Assembly: GCF_000243395.2 (NCBI RefSeq)
Contig: NZ_CM001484.1
Span: forward strand, 3,218,524 to 3,282,523
DNA: 64,000 nt
Direction: 5' to 3'
DNA from: Saccharomonospora glauca K62
Lineage (GTDB): Bacteria > Actinomycetota > Actinomycetes > Mycobacteriales > Pseudonocardiaceae
Of the stretch, positions 19,003 through 27,385 are shown piece after piece. The notes beneath the pieces were generated by a model. It was not told the origin of the DNA. It saw only the letters and a program-made list of their open reading frames with translations, and ran no database searches. The stretch's first letter is position 1. Every line of letters starts with the position of its first letter. A program made the position numbers and the translations under genes.

Positions 19003-19701
19003 GTGAACGATCTCATCGATACCACCGAGATGTACTTGCGCACCATCTACGAGCTCGAAGAGGAGGGGGTCGTCCCGCTGCGCGCTCGCATCGCGGAGCG
19101 GTTGCACCAGAGCGGACCCACCGTGAGCCAGACCGTGGCGCGCATGGAACGCGACGGCCTCGTGGTCGTCGCCGACGACCGGCACCTTCAGCTCACCGAC
19201 CACGGACGGGAACTGGCGGTCGCGGTCATGCGGAAACACCGGCTCGCCGAACGACTGCTCGTCGACGTCATCGGGCTGGAATGGGAGCACGTGCACAACG
19301 AGGCATGCCGCTGGGAGCACGTCATGAGCGAGGCGGTGGAGCGCAAGCTCATCAAGCTGCTCAACCACCCCACCACCTCGCCGTACGGCAATCCGATCCC
19401 CGGCCTCGACAAGCTCGACGCCGCCAGCGAACCGGCTCCCCCCGCCGAGGCCGATCTGGTGCGACTGGCCGATGTGGCGAAGGCCGGCGGCGGCAAGGTC
19501 GAGATCCGCCGGATCGCCGAGCACGTCCAACTCGACGAGAACCTGATGAGCGAGCTTCGTTCAGTCGGCGTCGTTCCGGGCCGGACCGTCACCGTGGGCG
19601 CGCTCGTCAACGGGGCCTCCACCGTCGAGGTGTCCGACGACACCACCACGGCGCAGATCCCGACCTCAGCGCTGCACGCGGTGCTCGCGCAAGCACGATG
19701 A
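19003..19701 (+). CDS. ideR: Iron-dependent transcriptional regulator IdeR/DtxR
   Basis: Fe(II)-activated repressor of siderophore and iron-uptake genes. The 232-residue product keeps DtxR numbering exactly: Met10, Cys102, Glu105 and His106 of the primary metal site, and His79, Glu83 and His98 of the ancillary site. A winged-helix domain occupies 1-73, the dimerisation domain 74-140 (with [11 protein letters not shown]), and an SH3-like domain about 150-230. The GTG start at 19003 follows GGGGACAGG. A TACTAT hexamer near 18970 may be its -10. Downstream is a long hairpin that probably ends the transcript. In mycobacteria ideR is beside sigB; sigB is not seen here. Confidence 0.95.
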   Translation: MNDLIDTTEMYLRTIYELEEEGVVPLRARIAERLHQSGPTVSQTVARMERDGLVVVADDRHLQLTDHGRELAVAVMRKHRLAERLLVDVIGLEWEHVHNEACRWEHVMSEAVERKLIKLLNHPTTSPYGNPIPGLDKLDAASEPAPPAEADLVRLADVAKAGGGKVEIRRIAEHVQLDENLMSELRSVGVVPGRTVTVGALVNGASTVEVSDDTTTAQIPTSALHAVLAQAR

Positions 19702-19740
19702 GAACGAGCCCGGAAGATCCGGCGCATCGATGAATCACCT

Positions 19741-19776
19741 CGCTCCGTACGGCATCGAACGATGTCGTACGGAGCG
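19741..19776 (+). terminator. Hairpin downstream of ideR
   Basis: Inverted repeat with 17-bp arms (CGCTCCGTACGGCATCG and its partner) around an AA loop. The single mismatch becomes a G-U pair in RNA. It begins 39 bp after the ideR stop and lacks a U-tract. Probable terminator. Confidence 0.65.
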
Positions 19777-19960
19777 AATCTCGGCCCACGTGGCCGATCC
19801 TCACACTCATCCGGCCCGATCGACGAACACCCCGATCACGGGCTTTCTCTCCTCCCGAATTCGGCCTCGCCGCGCGGGGCACCCCTCGACGAGGGCACCC
19901 GAGACGAGCCGGATCCGAAATCGACTTCGACGCTTCGGTCTTCGTCCCTCCCACACCGAC

Positions 19961-20020
19961 GTCTCGCTCCATTGCGTCTCACTCCACTGCGTCTCGCTCC
20001 ATTGCGTCTCACTCCACTCC
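19961..20020 (+). repeat. 15-bp tandem repeat, four units (two alternating versions)
   Basis: The 60 bp read as four 15-mers: GTCTCGCTCCATTGC, GTCTCACTCCACTGC, GTCTCGCTCCATTGC, GTCTCACTCCACTCC. Units 1 and 3 are identical and units 2 and 4 differ by one base, so the array is a duplicated 30-bp block (29 of 30 identical). It lies about 180 bp before the galE start. Confidence 0.9.
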
Positions 20021-20198
20021 GGGATCTCACCGGAACATGCTCAACTCCTCACACCTGGTCACGGCGGTGACTGTTTCCGGATGAGAGCCGAATCCACCGT
20101 CCCCGTCGACCCCGCTCCCCGGACCGGTCGGCAAAGGGTGCACACTGTCGCCTCGTACCGGTTGGAACGTTCTTCCCTACGAGAAAGGGCCCGCACGA

Positions 20199-21197
20199 AT
20201 GCCCACCGACACCACGACGTCGAGCTCGCCTATGAAACTCGTTGTCACGGGCGGCGCAGGCTATATCGGCAGTGTGTGCACGGCTCGGCTACTTGAGGCG
20301 GGACACGAGGTGACCGTCGTCGACGACCTGTCCACCGGCCACGCCGACGCGGTGCCCGAGGGAGCGCGGTTCATCCAGGGTGACGCGGCGGAGGTCGCCG
20401 GCACCCTGCTGGCCGAAGGCTTCGACGGCGTCCTGCACTTCGCCGCCAAGAGTCTCGTGGGGGAGTCGATGCAGGACCCGAGCACTTACTGGCGTGGCAA
20501 CGTCCTCACCTCCCTGCGGCTGCTGGACGCGATGCGGACACACGGTGTGCCGCGTCTGGTGTTCTCCTCGACGGCCGCGACCTACGGTGAGCCGGAAGTG
20601 ACGCCGATTCCGGAGACCGCACCGACTGACCCCACCAACACCTACGGCGCCACCAAGCTCGCCATCGACCACGCCATCACGAGCTACGCCCGAGCTCACG
20701 GACTCGCGGCGGTGAGCCTGCGCTACTTCAACGTCGCGGGCGCCTACGGCAACTACGGTGAACGGCACACCACCGAGACCCACCTCATTCCGTTGATCCT
20801 TCAGGTCGCCACCGGAGACCGCGCCCAGGTGCAGATCTACGGCGACGACTACCCCACCGAGGACGGCACCGCGATCCGCGACTACATCCACGTGGTCGAT
20901 CTCGCCGACGCGCATCTGCTCGCGTTGTCCCACGCGAAGCCGGGCGAGCACGCGATCTTCAACCTGGGCAACGGCACCGGTTTCTCGGTGCGTCAGGTGA
21001 TCGACGCCTGCCGCGAGGTCACCGGTCACGAGATTCCCGCCGTCGTGGCGCAGCGCCGCGCCGGCGACCCCGCCGTGCTCGTGGCCGCCAGCGACAAGGC
21101 TCAGGAACAGCTCGGGTGGAAGCCCCAACACACCGACCTCTCCGGCATCGTGGCCGACGCCTGGGAGTTCACCCGGCGTCGTCGGGAGGCCCGGTAG
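20199..21197 (+). CDS. galE: UDP-glucose 4-epimerase GalE
   Basis: NAD-dependent SDR enzyme interconverting UDP-glucose and UDP-galactose, supplying galactose for cell-wall arabinogalactan. The 332-residue product has the NAD-binding GGAGYIG motif (18-24), [22 protein letters not shown] with the catalytic Ser, and the Tyr-x3-Lys pair in [20 protein letters not shown] and [13 protein letters not shown] complete the family pattern. The start at 20199 has AAAGGG at 9 nt; ATG at 20232 (MKLVVTGG) fits homologue length but has no good ribosome site. Its 3' end overlaps the convergent DUF4192 gene by 29 bp. Confidence 0.94.
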   Translation: MPTDTTTSSSPMKLVVTGGAGYIGSVCTARLLEAGHEVTVVDDLSTGHADAVPEGARFIQGDAAEVAGTLLAEGFDGVLHFAAKSLVGESMQDPSTYWRGNVLTSLRLLDAMRTHGVPRLVFSSTAATYGEPEVTPIPETAPTDPTNTYGATKLAIDHAITSYARAHGLAAVSLRYFNVAGAYGNYGERHTTETHLIPLILQVATGDRAQVQIYGDDYPTEDGTAIRDYIHVVDLADAHLLALSHAKPGEHAIFNLGNGTGFSVRQVIDACREVTGHEIPAVVAQRRAGDPAVLVAASDKAQEQLGWKPQHTDLSGIVADAWEFTRRRREAR

Positions 21198-22299
21198 GTC
21201 GGGCCGTCGGGTCGGTCGGTGAGGACCGGTTCGGCGACTCGCCGTCCTCGGGAGGCGTCCAGATCGGCCCGCCGTCGCACGACCGCGCGAGCCCGACGAG
21301 TTTCTCCGGCGGCAGTCCGTGCTGAAGCGCCTGCCTGAGCAACTGTGACAACACGTGGCCCGGATCGGCCTTCAGGGCCACGTCCAACGCCATCCCCGCG
21401 AGCGCGCCCTCTCCGCGTACGTACGCGGAGTACGCCAGCAAGGTCGCCGGCTGGGCGCGCTCCGGCGCGGGCGTGTGTTTCGTCAGCAGGAGCCAAAGCC
21501 GCTCGGCCGTCATCGCCCCGGCGCCGCCGACCGGCAACGCCGTGGCCAAGCAGGCATCACGGACCTCCGGGATCGACAGCGCGACGGCGAGTTCGACCAC
21601 CTCGGTGTCCGACAAAAGCGGTGTCCCCCTCCAGGTCCGCGCCAACACGGTGCGGACAGCCGCCCGGCCTCGACGCAGTGATGCCGCGTCGTCGCGAAGA
21701 CCGTCTCGCACACGACGCCTGAGCATCGCCGCCCTACGGGCGAGGACCTCGGACGCCACGGGATGGAGCTGCCGTTCCATGGCGGCCCGGCTGCCGTGGG
21801 TGACGAGACCGGCATGCGCGCTCACGGCGGCCATCACCGTACTGCTCGGATCGGGCAGATGCCCCGCACAACAGGAGTCCTCGTAGCACCGCCACGGAGC
21901 ACCGGCCCGGATCTTCGGAACCCACAGTGCGTGCAGCAGGGGCAGCCCCACCGACTCGAAGACCTCACCCACGGCCGCGACGACGTCGGCGGCGGGCGGC
22001 CCCACCGCACCCTCCGGACGCCCACCGACGATGGCCACGGTGACGGCGACCGACTGGTGGAGCAACGGCCCGAGGAGTTGCCGCGCCAGGTCGGTTTCCT
22101 CTCCGACCGAAGGCAGATCGGCTCTGACGACGTTGCCGATCCGGGTACCGGTGGCACCGCGATGACCGATCACGACCACGGAATCACTCGGTTCGAAGCC
22201 CAACAGGTGAGGAGTGGCGGCGAGGAGTTCGCCGGGGTCGCGCAGGTCGATCGGAGCGGGGTCGGTGATGTGGGAACCCGTCGTGGAAGAAGGTGTCAT
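21169..22299 (-). CDS. DUF4192 domain-containing protein
   Basis: An actinobacterial protein of 376 residues with no assigned biochemical function. It shows the family opening ([25 protein letters not shown]), a central segment with [19 protein letters not shown] containing adjacent Cys, and a C-terminal region reporting pooled counts ([21 protein letters not shown]), all typical of DUF4192. The C-terminal 25 residues are Pro/Ser/Thr-rich and disordered. No ribosome site precedes the ATG at 22299. It overlaps galE at the 3' end in convergent orientation. There is no signal peptide or membrane helix, so it is probably cytoplasmic. Confidence 0.88.
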   Translation of the reverse strand: MTPSSTTGSHITDPAPIDLRDPGELLAATPHLLGFEPSDSVVVIGHRGATGTRIGNVVRADLPSVGEETDLARQLLGPLLHQSVAVTVAIVGGRPEGAVGPPAADVVAAVGEVFESVGLPLLHALWVPKIRAGAPWRCYEDSCCAGHLPDPSSTVMAAVSAHAGLVTHGSRAAMERQLHPVASEVLARRAAMLRRRVRDGLRDDAASLRRGRAAVRTVLARTWRGTPLLSDTEVVELAVALSIPEVRDACLATALPVGGAGAMTAERLWLLLTKHTPAPERAQPATLLAYSAYVRGEGALAGMALDVALKADPGHVLSQLLRQALQHGLPPEKLVGLARSCDGGPIWTPPEDGESPNRSSPTDPTARPTGPPDDAG

Positions 22300-22439
22300 G
22301 TGTCCACGATGAACCCGAACCCGAGCGAGGTGGGCGGCGTGGACGGCAACTGTGGACGACTCGGTGCGGTGTGGACAACCGGGGCCGAACGGGCCCCGGC
22401 GTCACCGAGATGTCGGTGGAGTGTGGTAGAGGCTCGCCC

Positions 22440-24203
22440 TCACCCGCGTAGGAACGCTCCTCGCAGTGACTTCTCTCCTCCCACCACGGGCACGGTCACC
22501 ATCGATCGGCCCACGTCGAGTCCGATCCCCGTCCCCGGTGCCGGGCGCAGGGTGAAGTCGTGGTCGCTCGACAACAGCACGAATTCCAGCCGGTGTCCCT
22601 CGGCCAGGACGTAGTCCTGCGGTTGCAGCTCGAAGGACAGCCAGTACGGCACTCCCGGACGCAGTGCCTTCGTCCGGGACAGCCCGTGCCGGTTCTGCGG
22701 GTCGGCCCAGCCTCGGGTGATGATGTGCGAGCTGCCGTCCGGCGCCCGGTCCACGAGCACGGCGGTGACGTTGGCGGCGGGACGGTCGAACTCCAACCGC
22801 AGCCGCACGGACGGTGTGCCGCTCAACCTGACTGGCATCGTCGCGGCCCCCGTGGCGTAGGACAACCTGTGTTCCGACACCGACGCGTCCACCAGGTCCT
22901 CGACCGTCTTCCCGGCGTCGTCGGTGAGCCACTCCACCACCGGCTTGCCCCGGAGCCGATCGAGGCCGAGTTCACCGCGCTCATCCCCGCCCGGACTCAG
23001 CCGCAGCGTGGCGTCCTCGGTGCCCGGTGCGGGCCAGTCGGCCTCTCGCATCCACGAGCCGTCCTCCCGCTGGATGGTGGCCCTCGGTTCGTGCTCGACA
23101 CCGTTGTCGATGTCGTAGAGGTAGTGGCTGAACCAGCGGTTCAGCATGGTGAGCCACTCCTCCTTGCGCAGCGAGTACGGATCGGTGTGGCCCGACTGGT
23201 GCAGCCAGATCGCGCGTTCGACGCCGTGTTCGGCCAGCGCGTCCCACCACTCGGCGACCTGGCTGACCGTGACGTTCCAGTCGGACAGACCGTGCACCGC
23301 CAGCACGGATGCCTTCACCCGGTGGACGTCGTTGAGGTAGTTGCGCTCGTCCCAGAATTCGCTGTAGTCGCCGGTGAGCCGATCCTGTCGCTCCCGCAAC
23401 TGGTCGATCACCGGGCGACAGATCTCCCGGTCGGTACGCGTGTAGACGTACTCGGCGAGCACGTCGGCGTCCTCGCCCTGGTATCCGCCCGGCGCCACGA
23501 CGGCACCGTTCTCGCGGTAGTAGTCGTACCAATTCGAGATCGCCGCGATCGGGACGATCGTCTCGAGGCCCTCGACACCAGTGGTGGCGACCGCGTTGGG
23601 CAGGGTGCCGTTGTACGACACGCCCATCATGGCGGTCCGCCCCGTGGTCCAGTCGGCGCTCACCTCGGTGCCGTCGGCGGTCCTGGCCTCGGCCCGACCG
23701 TTCAGCCAGTCGATGACCGCGGTCGCCCCGCGAGTCTCGTTCTCCCCACCTGTGGTCGGGCATCCCGTGGACCGCCCGGTGCCGAGCGACTCGGCATACA
23801 CGACGGCGAAGCCGCGGGCGAGGAAGTAGTCCTGGTACTGCCAGGTGATCTCGGCGAAGGGCTTGCCCGGAACGTACAGCTCGCGGTCCACGTCATGGTT
23901 GGCGACCGGGTTGCCGCCCGCGTAGTAGGGGCTGGCCTGGTACACCACCGGGACCCGAAGACCGTCGTCCGTGGCGCGGGGACGCACGACCTGGACGTGC
24001 ACCACGTCCTCGACACCGTCGTGGTCGCTGTCCACCCCCGCCTCGACCCAGACGTCCTCCCGCACGACGTCGATCGGGTCGTAGACCGGCTGGGCCTGTC
24101 CGTCGACGAACACCGGTTGCTGCACCTCGTCGGCCGTCGCGGTCACGGCGACGAGCGGCAATGACACGACCGCGGCGGCCAGGATCATCGACACACGTTT
24201 CAC
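22440..24203 (-). CDS. Secreted Xaa-Pro dipeptidyl-peptidase/CocE family hydrolase (S15)
   Basis: Alpha/beta hydrolase of 587 residues, predicted secreted. The GTG at 24203 (read as MKRVSMILAAAVV) gives a clean Sec signal peptide ending near ATADEVQQ and has GGGGG 5 nt upstream; the frame stays open for ten more codons but lacks a signal. The nucleophile Ser is in MGVSYNG, the acid in HGLSDWN and the His in HQSGHTDPY. The C-terminal jelly-roll domain (from about 400) is typical of X-Pro dipeptidyl-peptidases and cocaine esterase. Substrate (Xaa-Pro peptides or esters) cannot be decided from sequence. An inverted repeat lies 31 bp upstream. Confidence 0.9.
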   Translation of the reverse strand: MKRVSMILAAAVVSLPLVAVTATADEVQQPVFVDGQAQPVYDPIDVVREDVWVEAGVDSDHDGVEDVVHVQVVRPRATDDGLRVPVVYQASPYYAGGNPVANHDVDRELYVPGKPFAEITWQYQDYFLARGFAVVYAESLGTGRSTGCPTTGGENETRGATAVIDWLNGRAEARTADGTEVSADWTTGRTAMMGVSYNGTLPNAVATTGVEGLETIVPIAAISNWYDYYRENGAVVAPGGYQGEDADVLAEYVYTRTDREICRPVIDQLRERQDRLTGDYSEFWDERNYLNDVHRVKASVLAVHGLSDWNVTVSQVAEWWDALAEHGVERAIWLHQSGHTDPYSLRKEEWLTMLNRWFSHYLYDIDNGVEHEPRATIQREDGSWMREADWPAPGTEDATLRLSPGGDERGELGLDRLRGKPVVEWLTDDAGKTVEDLVDASVSEHRLSYATGAATMPVRLSGTPSVRLRLEFDRPAANVTAVLVDRAPDGSSHIITRGWADPQNRHGLSRTKALRPGVPYWLSFELQPQDYVLAEGHRLEFVLLSSDHDFTLRPAPGTGIGLDVGRSMVTVPVVGGEKSLRGAFLRG

Positions 24204-24234
24204 GAAGCCCCCAGGAACGGATGGCGGCGACAAG

Positions 24235-24250
24235 AATGGTGTTGACCATT
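24235..24250 (-). promoter_or_regulatory. Inverted repeat, possible operator
   Basis: AATGGT GTTG ACCATT: perfect 6-bp arms around a 4-nt centre, 31 bp before the S15 peptidase start and inside the divergent region shared with the prolyl oligopeptidase gene. No regulator gene is adjacent. Confidence 0.35.
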
Positions 24251-24462
24251 GCCGGGGACACGGCCGCTGTCAAGCGAGGACCGACACGATGCGACAAACG
24301 GCGGGGGCGACTCACCGGAAAGCAGTCACGCAACCCACCACTTCCCCCGCGATTACCCCGGCCGAGTGGCCGTTTCCCGTGCGCCGTCGACTCTCCGTGG
24401 TGACATCGGACGAAGGTTGTCGCCGTCCCGGTGCTCCTGACCCGGCTGGCAGACTGGCGGTC

Positions 24463-26496
24463 ATGGACGAGCTTGATGCGAGCGTGGAGCACGATCCGCA
24501 CCAGTGGCTTGAGGACGTCGCCGGAGAGGACGTGCTCGAGTGGGTACGGGGACACAACGCCGCGACGATCGACCGTTACGCGACGGGGGAACGGTTCGAG
24601 CAGCTGCGGGACGAGTTACGGGAGGTCCTCGACTCCGACACCCGGATTCCCTACGTCCGGCGCCGCGGCGACCACCTCTACAACTTCTGGCGCGACGCCG
24701 ACCACCCACGGGGACTGTGGAGGCGCACCACCCTCGACTCCTATCGCACGGAGTCCCCGGAGTGGGAGGTGCTCCTCGACGTCGACGCGCTCGCCGACCG
24801 GGAGTCGGAGAACTGGGTGTGGCAGGGCGCCACCATGCTGCGTCCCGGTTTCCGGAGGTGCCTGGTCGAGCTGTCCCGAGGCGGGGCGGACGCCGCCGTG
24901 GTCCGGGAGTTCGACCTCGAACGACGGGAGTTCGTGGAGGACGGATTCTTCCTGCCCGAGGCGAAGAGCCAGGTGAGCTGGATCGACGAGGACCGCATCT
25001 TCGTCGGCACCGACTTCGGGGAAGGTTCGCTCACCACGTCCGGTTACCCGAGGCTGGTGAAGGAGTGGAGGCGCGGGACCCCGTTGCGGGACGCCACCCT
25101 CGTGTTCGAGGGCAAGCCCGACGACGTGGCCGTCCGCGCGGCCCACGATCCCACCTCGGGCTGGGAGCGGGACGTCGTCCGCAGGGTGATCGACTTCTAC
25201 CGCACCGAGGTGTACCTGCGGACCGACACCGGTCTCGTCCGTATCGACGTGCCCGACGACGCCGCCGTGTCGATGCATCGGCAATGGCTGCTCGTCCGCC
25301 CCCGCAGCCCGTGGACGGTGGAGAACACCGAGTACCCGGCGGGGGCCCTGCTGGGTATCGAGCTGGACGCCTTCCTGGCCGGTGACCGGCGCCTGACGAT
25401 GCTGTTCGAGCCCGACGCGCACACGTCGCTCGACTACTACGCCTGGACCCGCAACCACCTGTTGCTGGGCACCCTCGTGGACGTCAAGACTCGGCTGCGG
25501 GTGCTCACTCCCGGACCGGATGGCTGGCGGGACGAACCGCTGACCGGGTTCGCCGACGTCGGCGCCGTCGAGCTCGTCGCCACCGACCCGCACGACAGTG
25601 ACGAGTTCTTCGTCGAGGCCACGGGCTACACCGAGCCGCCCGCCCTGATGCGCGGCGAGGTGGGCGGAACGCTGGAGACGGTCAAAAGCTCCCCCGCCTT
25701 CTTCGACGCCGAGTCGCTGAGCGTCAGCCAGCACTTCGCCACCTCCGACGACGGCACTCGGATTCCCTACTTCGTCGTCGGACCCCGCGACCGGAACTCG
25801 GCCGCGCCGACCCTGCTCACCGGCTACGGCGGGTTCGAGGTGTCGTTGACGCCGTCCTACAGCGGTGTGATCGGGCGTGGTTGGCTCGCGCGCGGCGGCA
25901 CGTACGTGGTGGCGAATCTGCGTGGCGGGGGCGAGTACGGACCCGACTGGCACAACCAGGTGGTCAAGACCAACCGCCTCAAGGTCTACGAGGACTTCGC
26001 CGCGGTGGCCCGCGACCTGGTGGCACGGGGAATAGCGACGCCCGAGACACTCGGTGTCCAGGGCGGCAGCAACGGCGGGCTGCTCACCGGCGTCATGCTC
26101 ACGCGCTACCCGGAGCTGGTGGGGGCCGTGGTCAGCCAGGTGCCGTTGCTCGACATGCGCCGCTACCACCGACTGCTGGCGGGCGCGTCGTGGATGGCGG
26201 AGTACGGCGACCCGGACAACCCGGAGGAGTGGGCCTACCTTCGCCGGTACTCGCCCTACCACAACGTCCACAGTGACCGGACGTACCCACCCACGTTGTT
26301 CGTCACGTCCACTCGGGACGATCGCGTCCACCCCGCGCACGCGCGCAAGATGATGGCGAAGATGCACGCCGACGGCCACGACGTGGCCTACTACGAGAAC
26401 ATCGAGGGCGGGCACGGCGCGGCGGCCGACAACGCGCAACTGGCGTTCAAGTGGGCGCTAGTGTTCGAATTCCTGTGGCAGCGGCTCAGCGGCTAG
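24463..26496 (+). CDS. Prolyl oligopeptidase family serine peptidase (S9A-like)
   Basis: Cytosolic peptidase of 677 residues. The N-terminal domain begins with DPHQWLEDVAG, the usual S9A opening, and is followed by a beta-propeller region (about 70-400) that gates access to the active site. The C-terminal hydrolase domain holds TLLTGYGGFE, GTYVVANLRGGGEYG, the nucleophile in GGSNGG, the Asp in STRDDRVHP and the His in EGGHGAAAD. The ATG at 24463 (MDELDASVEHD) is used; there is no signal peptide. It is divergent from the S15 peptidase and its last 11 bp overlap the convergent NAD(P)-binding gene. Confidence 0.92.
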   Translation: MDELDASVEHDPHQWLEDVAGEDVLEWVRGHNAATIDRYATGERFEQLRDELREVLDSDTRIPYVRRRGDHLYNFWRDADHPRGLWRRTTLDSYRTESPEWEVLLDVDALADRESENWVWQGATMLRPGFRRCLVELSRGGADAAVVREFDLERREFVEDGFFLPEAKSQVSWIDEDRIFVGTDFGEGSLTTSGYPRLVKEWRRGTPLRDATLVFEGKPDDVAVRAAHDPTSGWERDVVRRVIDFYRTEVYLRTDTGLVRIDVPDDAAVSMHRQWLLVRPRSPWTVENTEYPAGALLGIELDAFLAGDRRLTMLFEPDAHTSLDYYAWTRNHLLLGTLVDVKTRLRVLTPGPDGWRDEPLTGFADVGAVELVATDPHDSDEFFVEATGYTEPPALMRGEVGGTLETVKSSPAFFDAESLSVSQHFATSDDGTRIPYFVVGPRDRNSAAPTLLTGYGGFEVSLTPSYSGVIGRGWLARGGTYVVANLRGGGEYGPDWHNQVVKTNRLKVYEDFAAVARDLVARGIATPETLGVQGGSNGGLLTGVMLTRYPELVGAVVSQVPLLDMRRYHRLLAGASWMAEYGDPDNPEEWAYLRRYSPYHNVHSDRTYPPTLFVTSTRDDRVHPAHARKMMAKMHADGHDVAYYENIEGGHGAAADNAQLAFKWALVFEFLWQRLSG

Positions 26497-27259
26497 GCCG
26501 CACGTGCGCGTCGAGATGGTCTGCGAACGTGATCGTCCCGACGGCGTGCTCGGGTGCCAGGTGATACCCCGCGCGGTACCCCGCGTACACCGAACCGAAC
26601 AGCCCGATCGGTCTGACCCGGCGGCGTCGGCCGACGGCGGCCAGATAGCGCCGGGCCAGGTCGGGCAGGGTCGCGACCTCGGGGCCGCCCAGGTCGGGCG
26701 CCCGTCCCGAGGGAGGCGCGGTGGCCAGCGCGGCCAGCCGCGCGCCCACCTCGGTGGCGGCGACGGGCTGGACGGGCAGGTCGGGGACGAACGCCAGCGG
26801 CGGACGCGTCACACCGGACAGGAGCCGGACGACCAGCTCGTGGAACTGCGTGGCCCGCAGGACGGTCCACGGGACGCCGCCGTCCTCGACGAGCCGCTCG
26901 GTGGCGTGTTTGCTCCGGTAGTACGGCAGCGGTATACGGTCGACGCCCACGATGGAGATGTACACCAGGTGCCCGCACCCGGCGGTGCGAGCGGCGGTCA
27001 GCACGCGTCGCGTCAGCTCCACCTCCCCGCCGTGACGGCCGAGGGCGCTGGTGGCGCAGTGCACGACCGCGTCCACGCCGTCGAACGCGGCGGCGAGACC
27101 GGCGGGTGAGCGGTAGTCGACCCGAACCGTGCGCACACCGTTCCGTACCGAGGAGGTCGACCGACTGGTGACGACGACGTCGTGCCCGCCAGCGGCCAAC
27201 GCACCCACGACCTCGCGGCCGAGCGTGCCGGTTCCTCCCGTGACGGCCACCGTGCTCAT
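26486..27259 (-). CDS. NAD(P)-binding NmrA/atypical SDR family protein
   Basis: The 257-residue product has the Rossmann start VTGGTGTLGREV (GGTGTLG at 8-14), VDAVVHCATS, and YISIVGVDRIPLPYYRSKHATE. The Tyr-x3-Lys pair appears as YRSKHA, as in atypical SDRs that bind NAD(P)H and act as sugar-nucleotide modifying enzymes, reductases or redox sensors. No substrate can be inferred. The ATG at 27259 is preceded by CAGGGGG at 6 nt. It stands alone, divergent in neither direction, and converges on the peptidase gene with an 11-bp overlap. Confidence 0.82.
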   Translation of the reverse strand: MSTVAVTGGTGTLGREVVGALAAGGHDVVVTSRSTSSVRNGVRTVRVDYRSPAGLAAAFDGVDAVVHCATSALGRHGGEVELTRRVLTAARTAGCGHLVYISIVGVDRIPLPYYRSKHATERLVEDGGVPWTVLRATQFHELVVRLLSGVTRPPLAFVPDLPVQPVAATEVGARLAALATAPPSGRAPDLGGPEVATLPDLARRYLAAVGRRRRVRPIGLFGSVYAGYRAGYHLAPEHAVGTITFADHLDAHVRPSR

Positions 27260-27337
27260 CGATACCCCCTGAGGTACGGGTTCAATTCTCACTGTGGCAC
27301 AGCGGCGGCGACAGTCGCGAGCGGTCCGAGGGCCACG

Positions 27338-27370
27338 CCGAAAGCCGAACCGCAGCGGCTCGGCTTTCGG
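27338..27370 (-). terminator. Terminator of the esterase-ABC operon
   Basis: Perfect 11-bp stem (CCGAAAGCCGA and its complement) with an 11-nt loop, 16 bp after the stop of the second ABC gene. No T-tract. Confidence 0.7.
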
Positions 27371-27385
27371 CAGCGACTCGAACGA

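Larger units (their letters stand above)
19702..20198. other. ideR-galE intergenic region (497 bp)
   Basis: No credible gene. From left to right it holds a 17-bp hairpin (19741-19776), about 180 bp of unremarkable sequence, a four-unit 15-bp tandem repeat (19961-20020), and the galE leader. Short reading frames across the repeat encode repetitive peptides such as CVSLHCVSLH that reflect the DNA repeat and not selection on protein. Confidence 0.7.

Noticed and set aside
19730-20296. Reading frame encoding repeated CVSLH peptides before galE
   Set aside because: The repetition follows the 15-bp DNA repeat; the frame overlaps the ideR terminator and the galE start and has no ribosome site.
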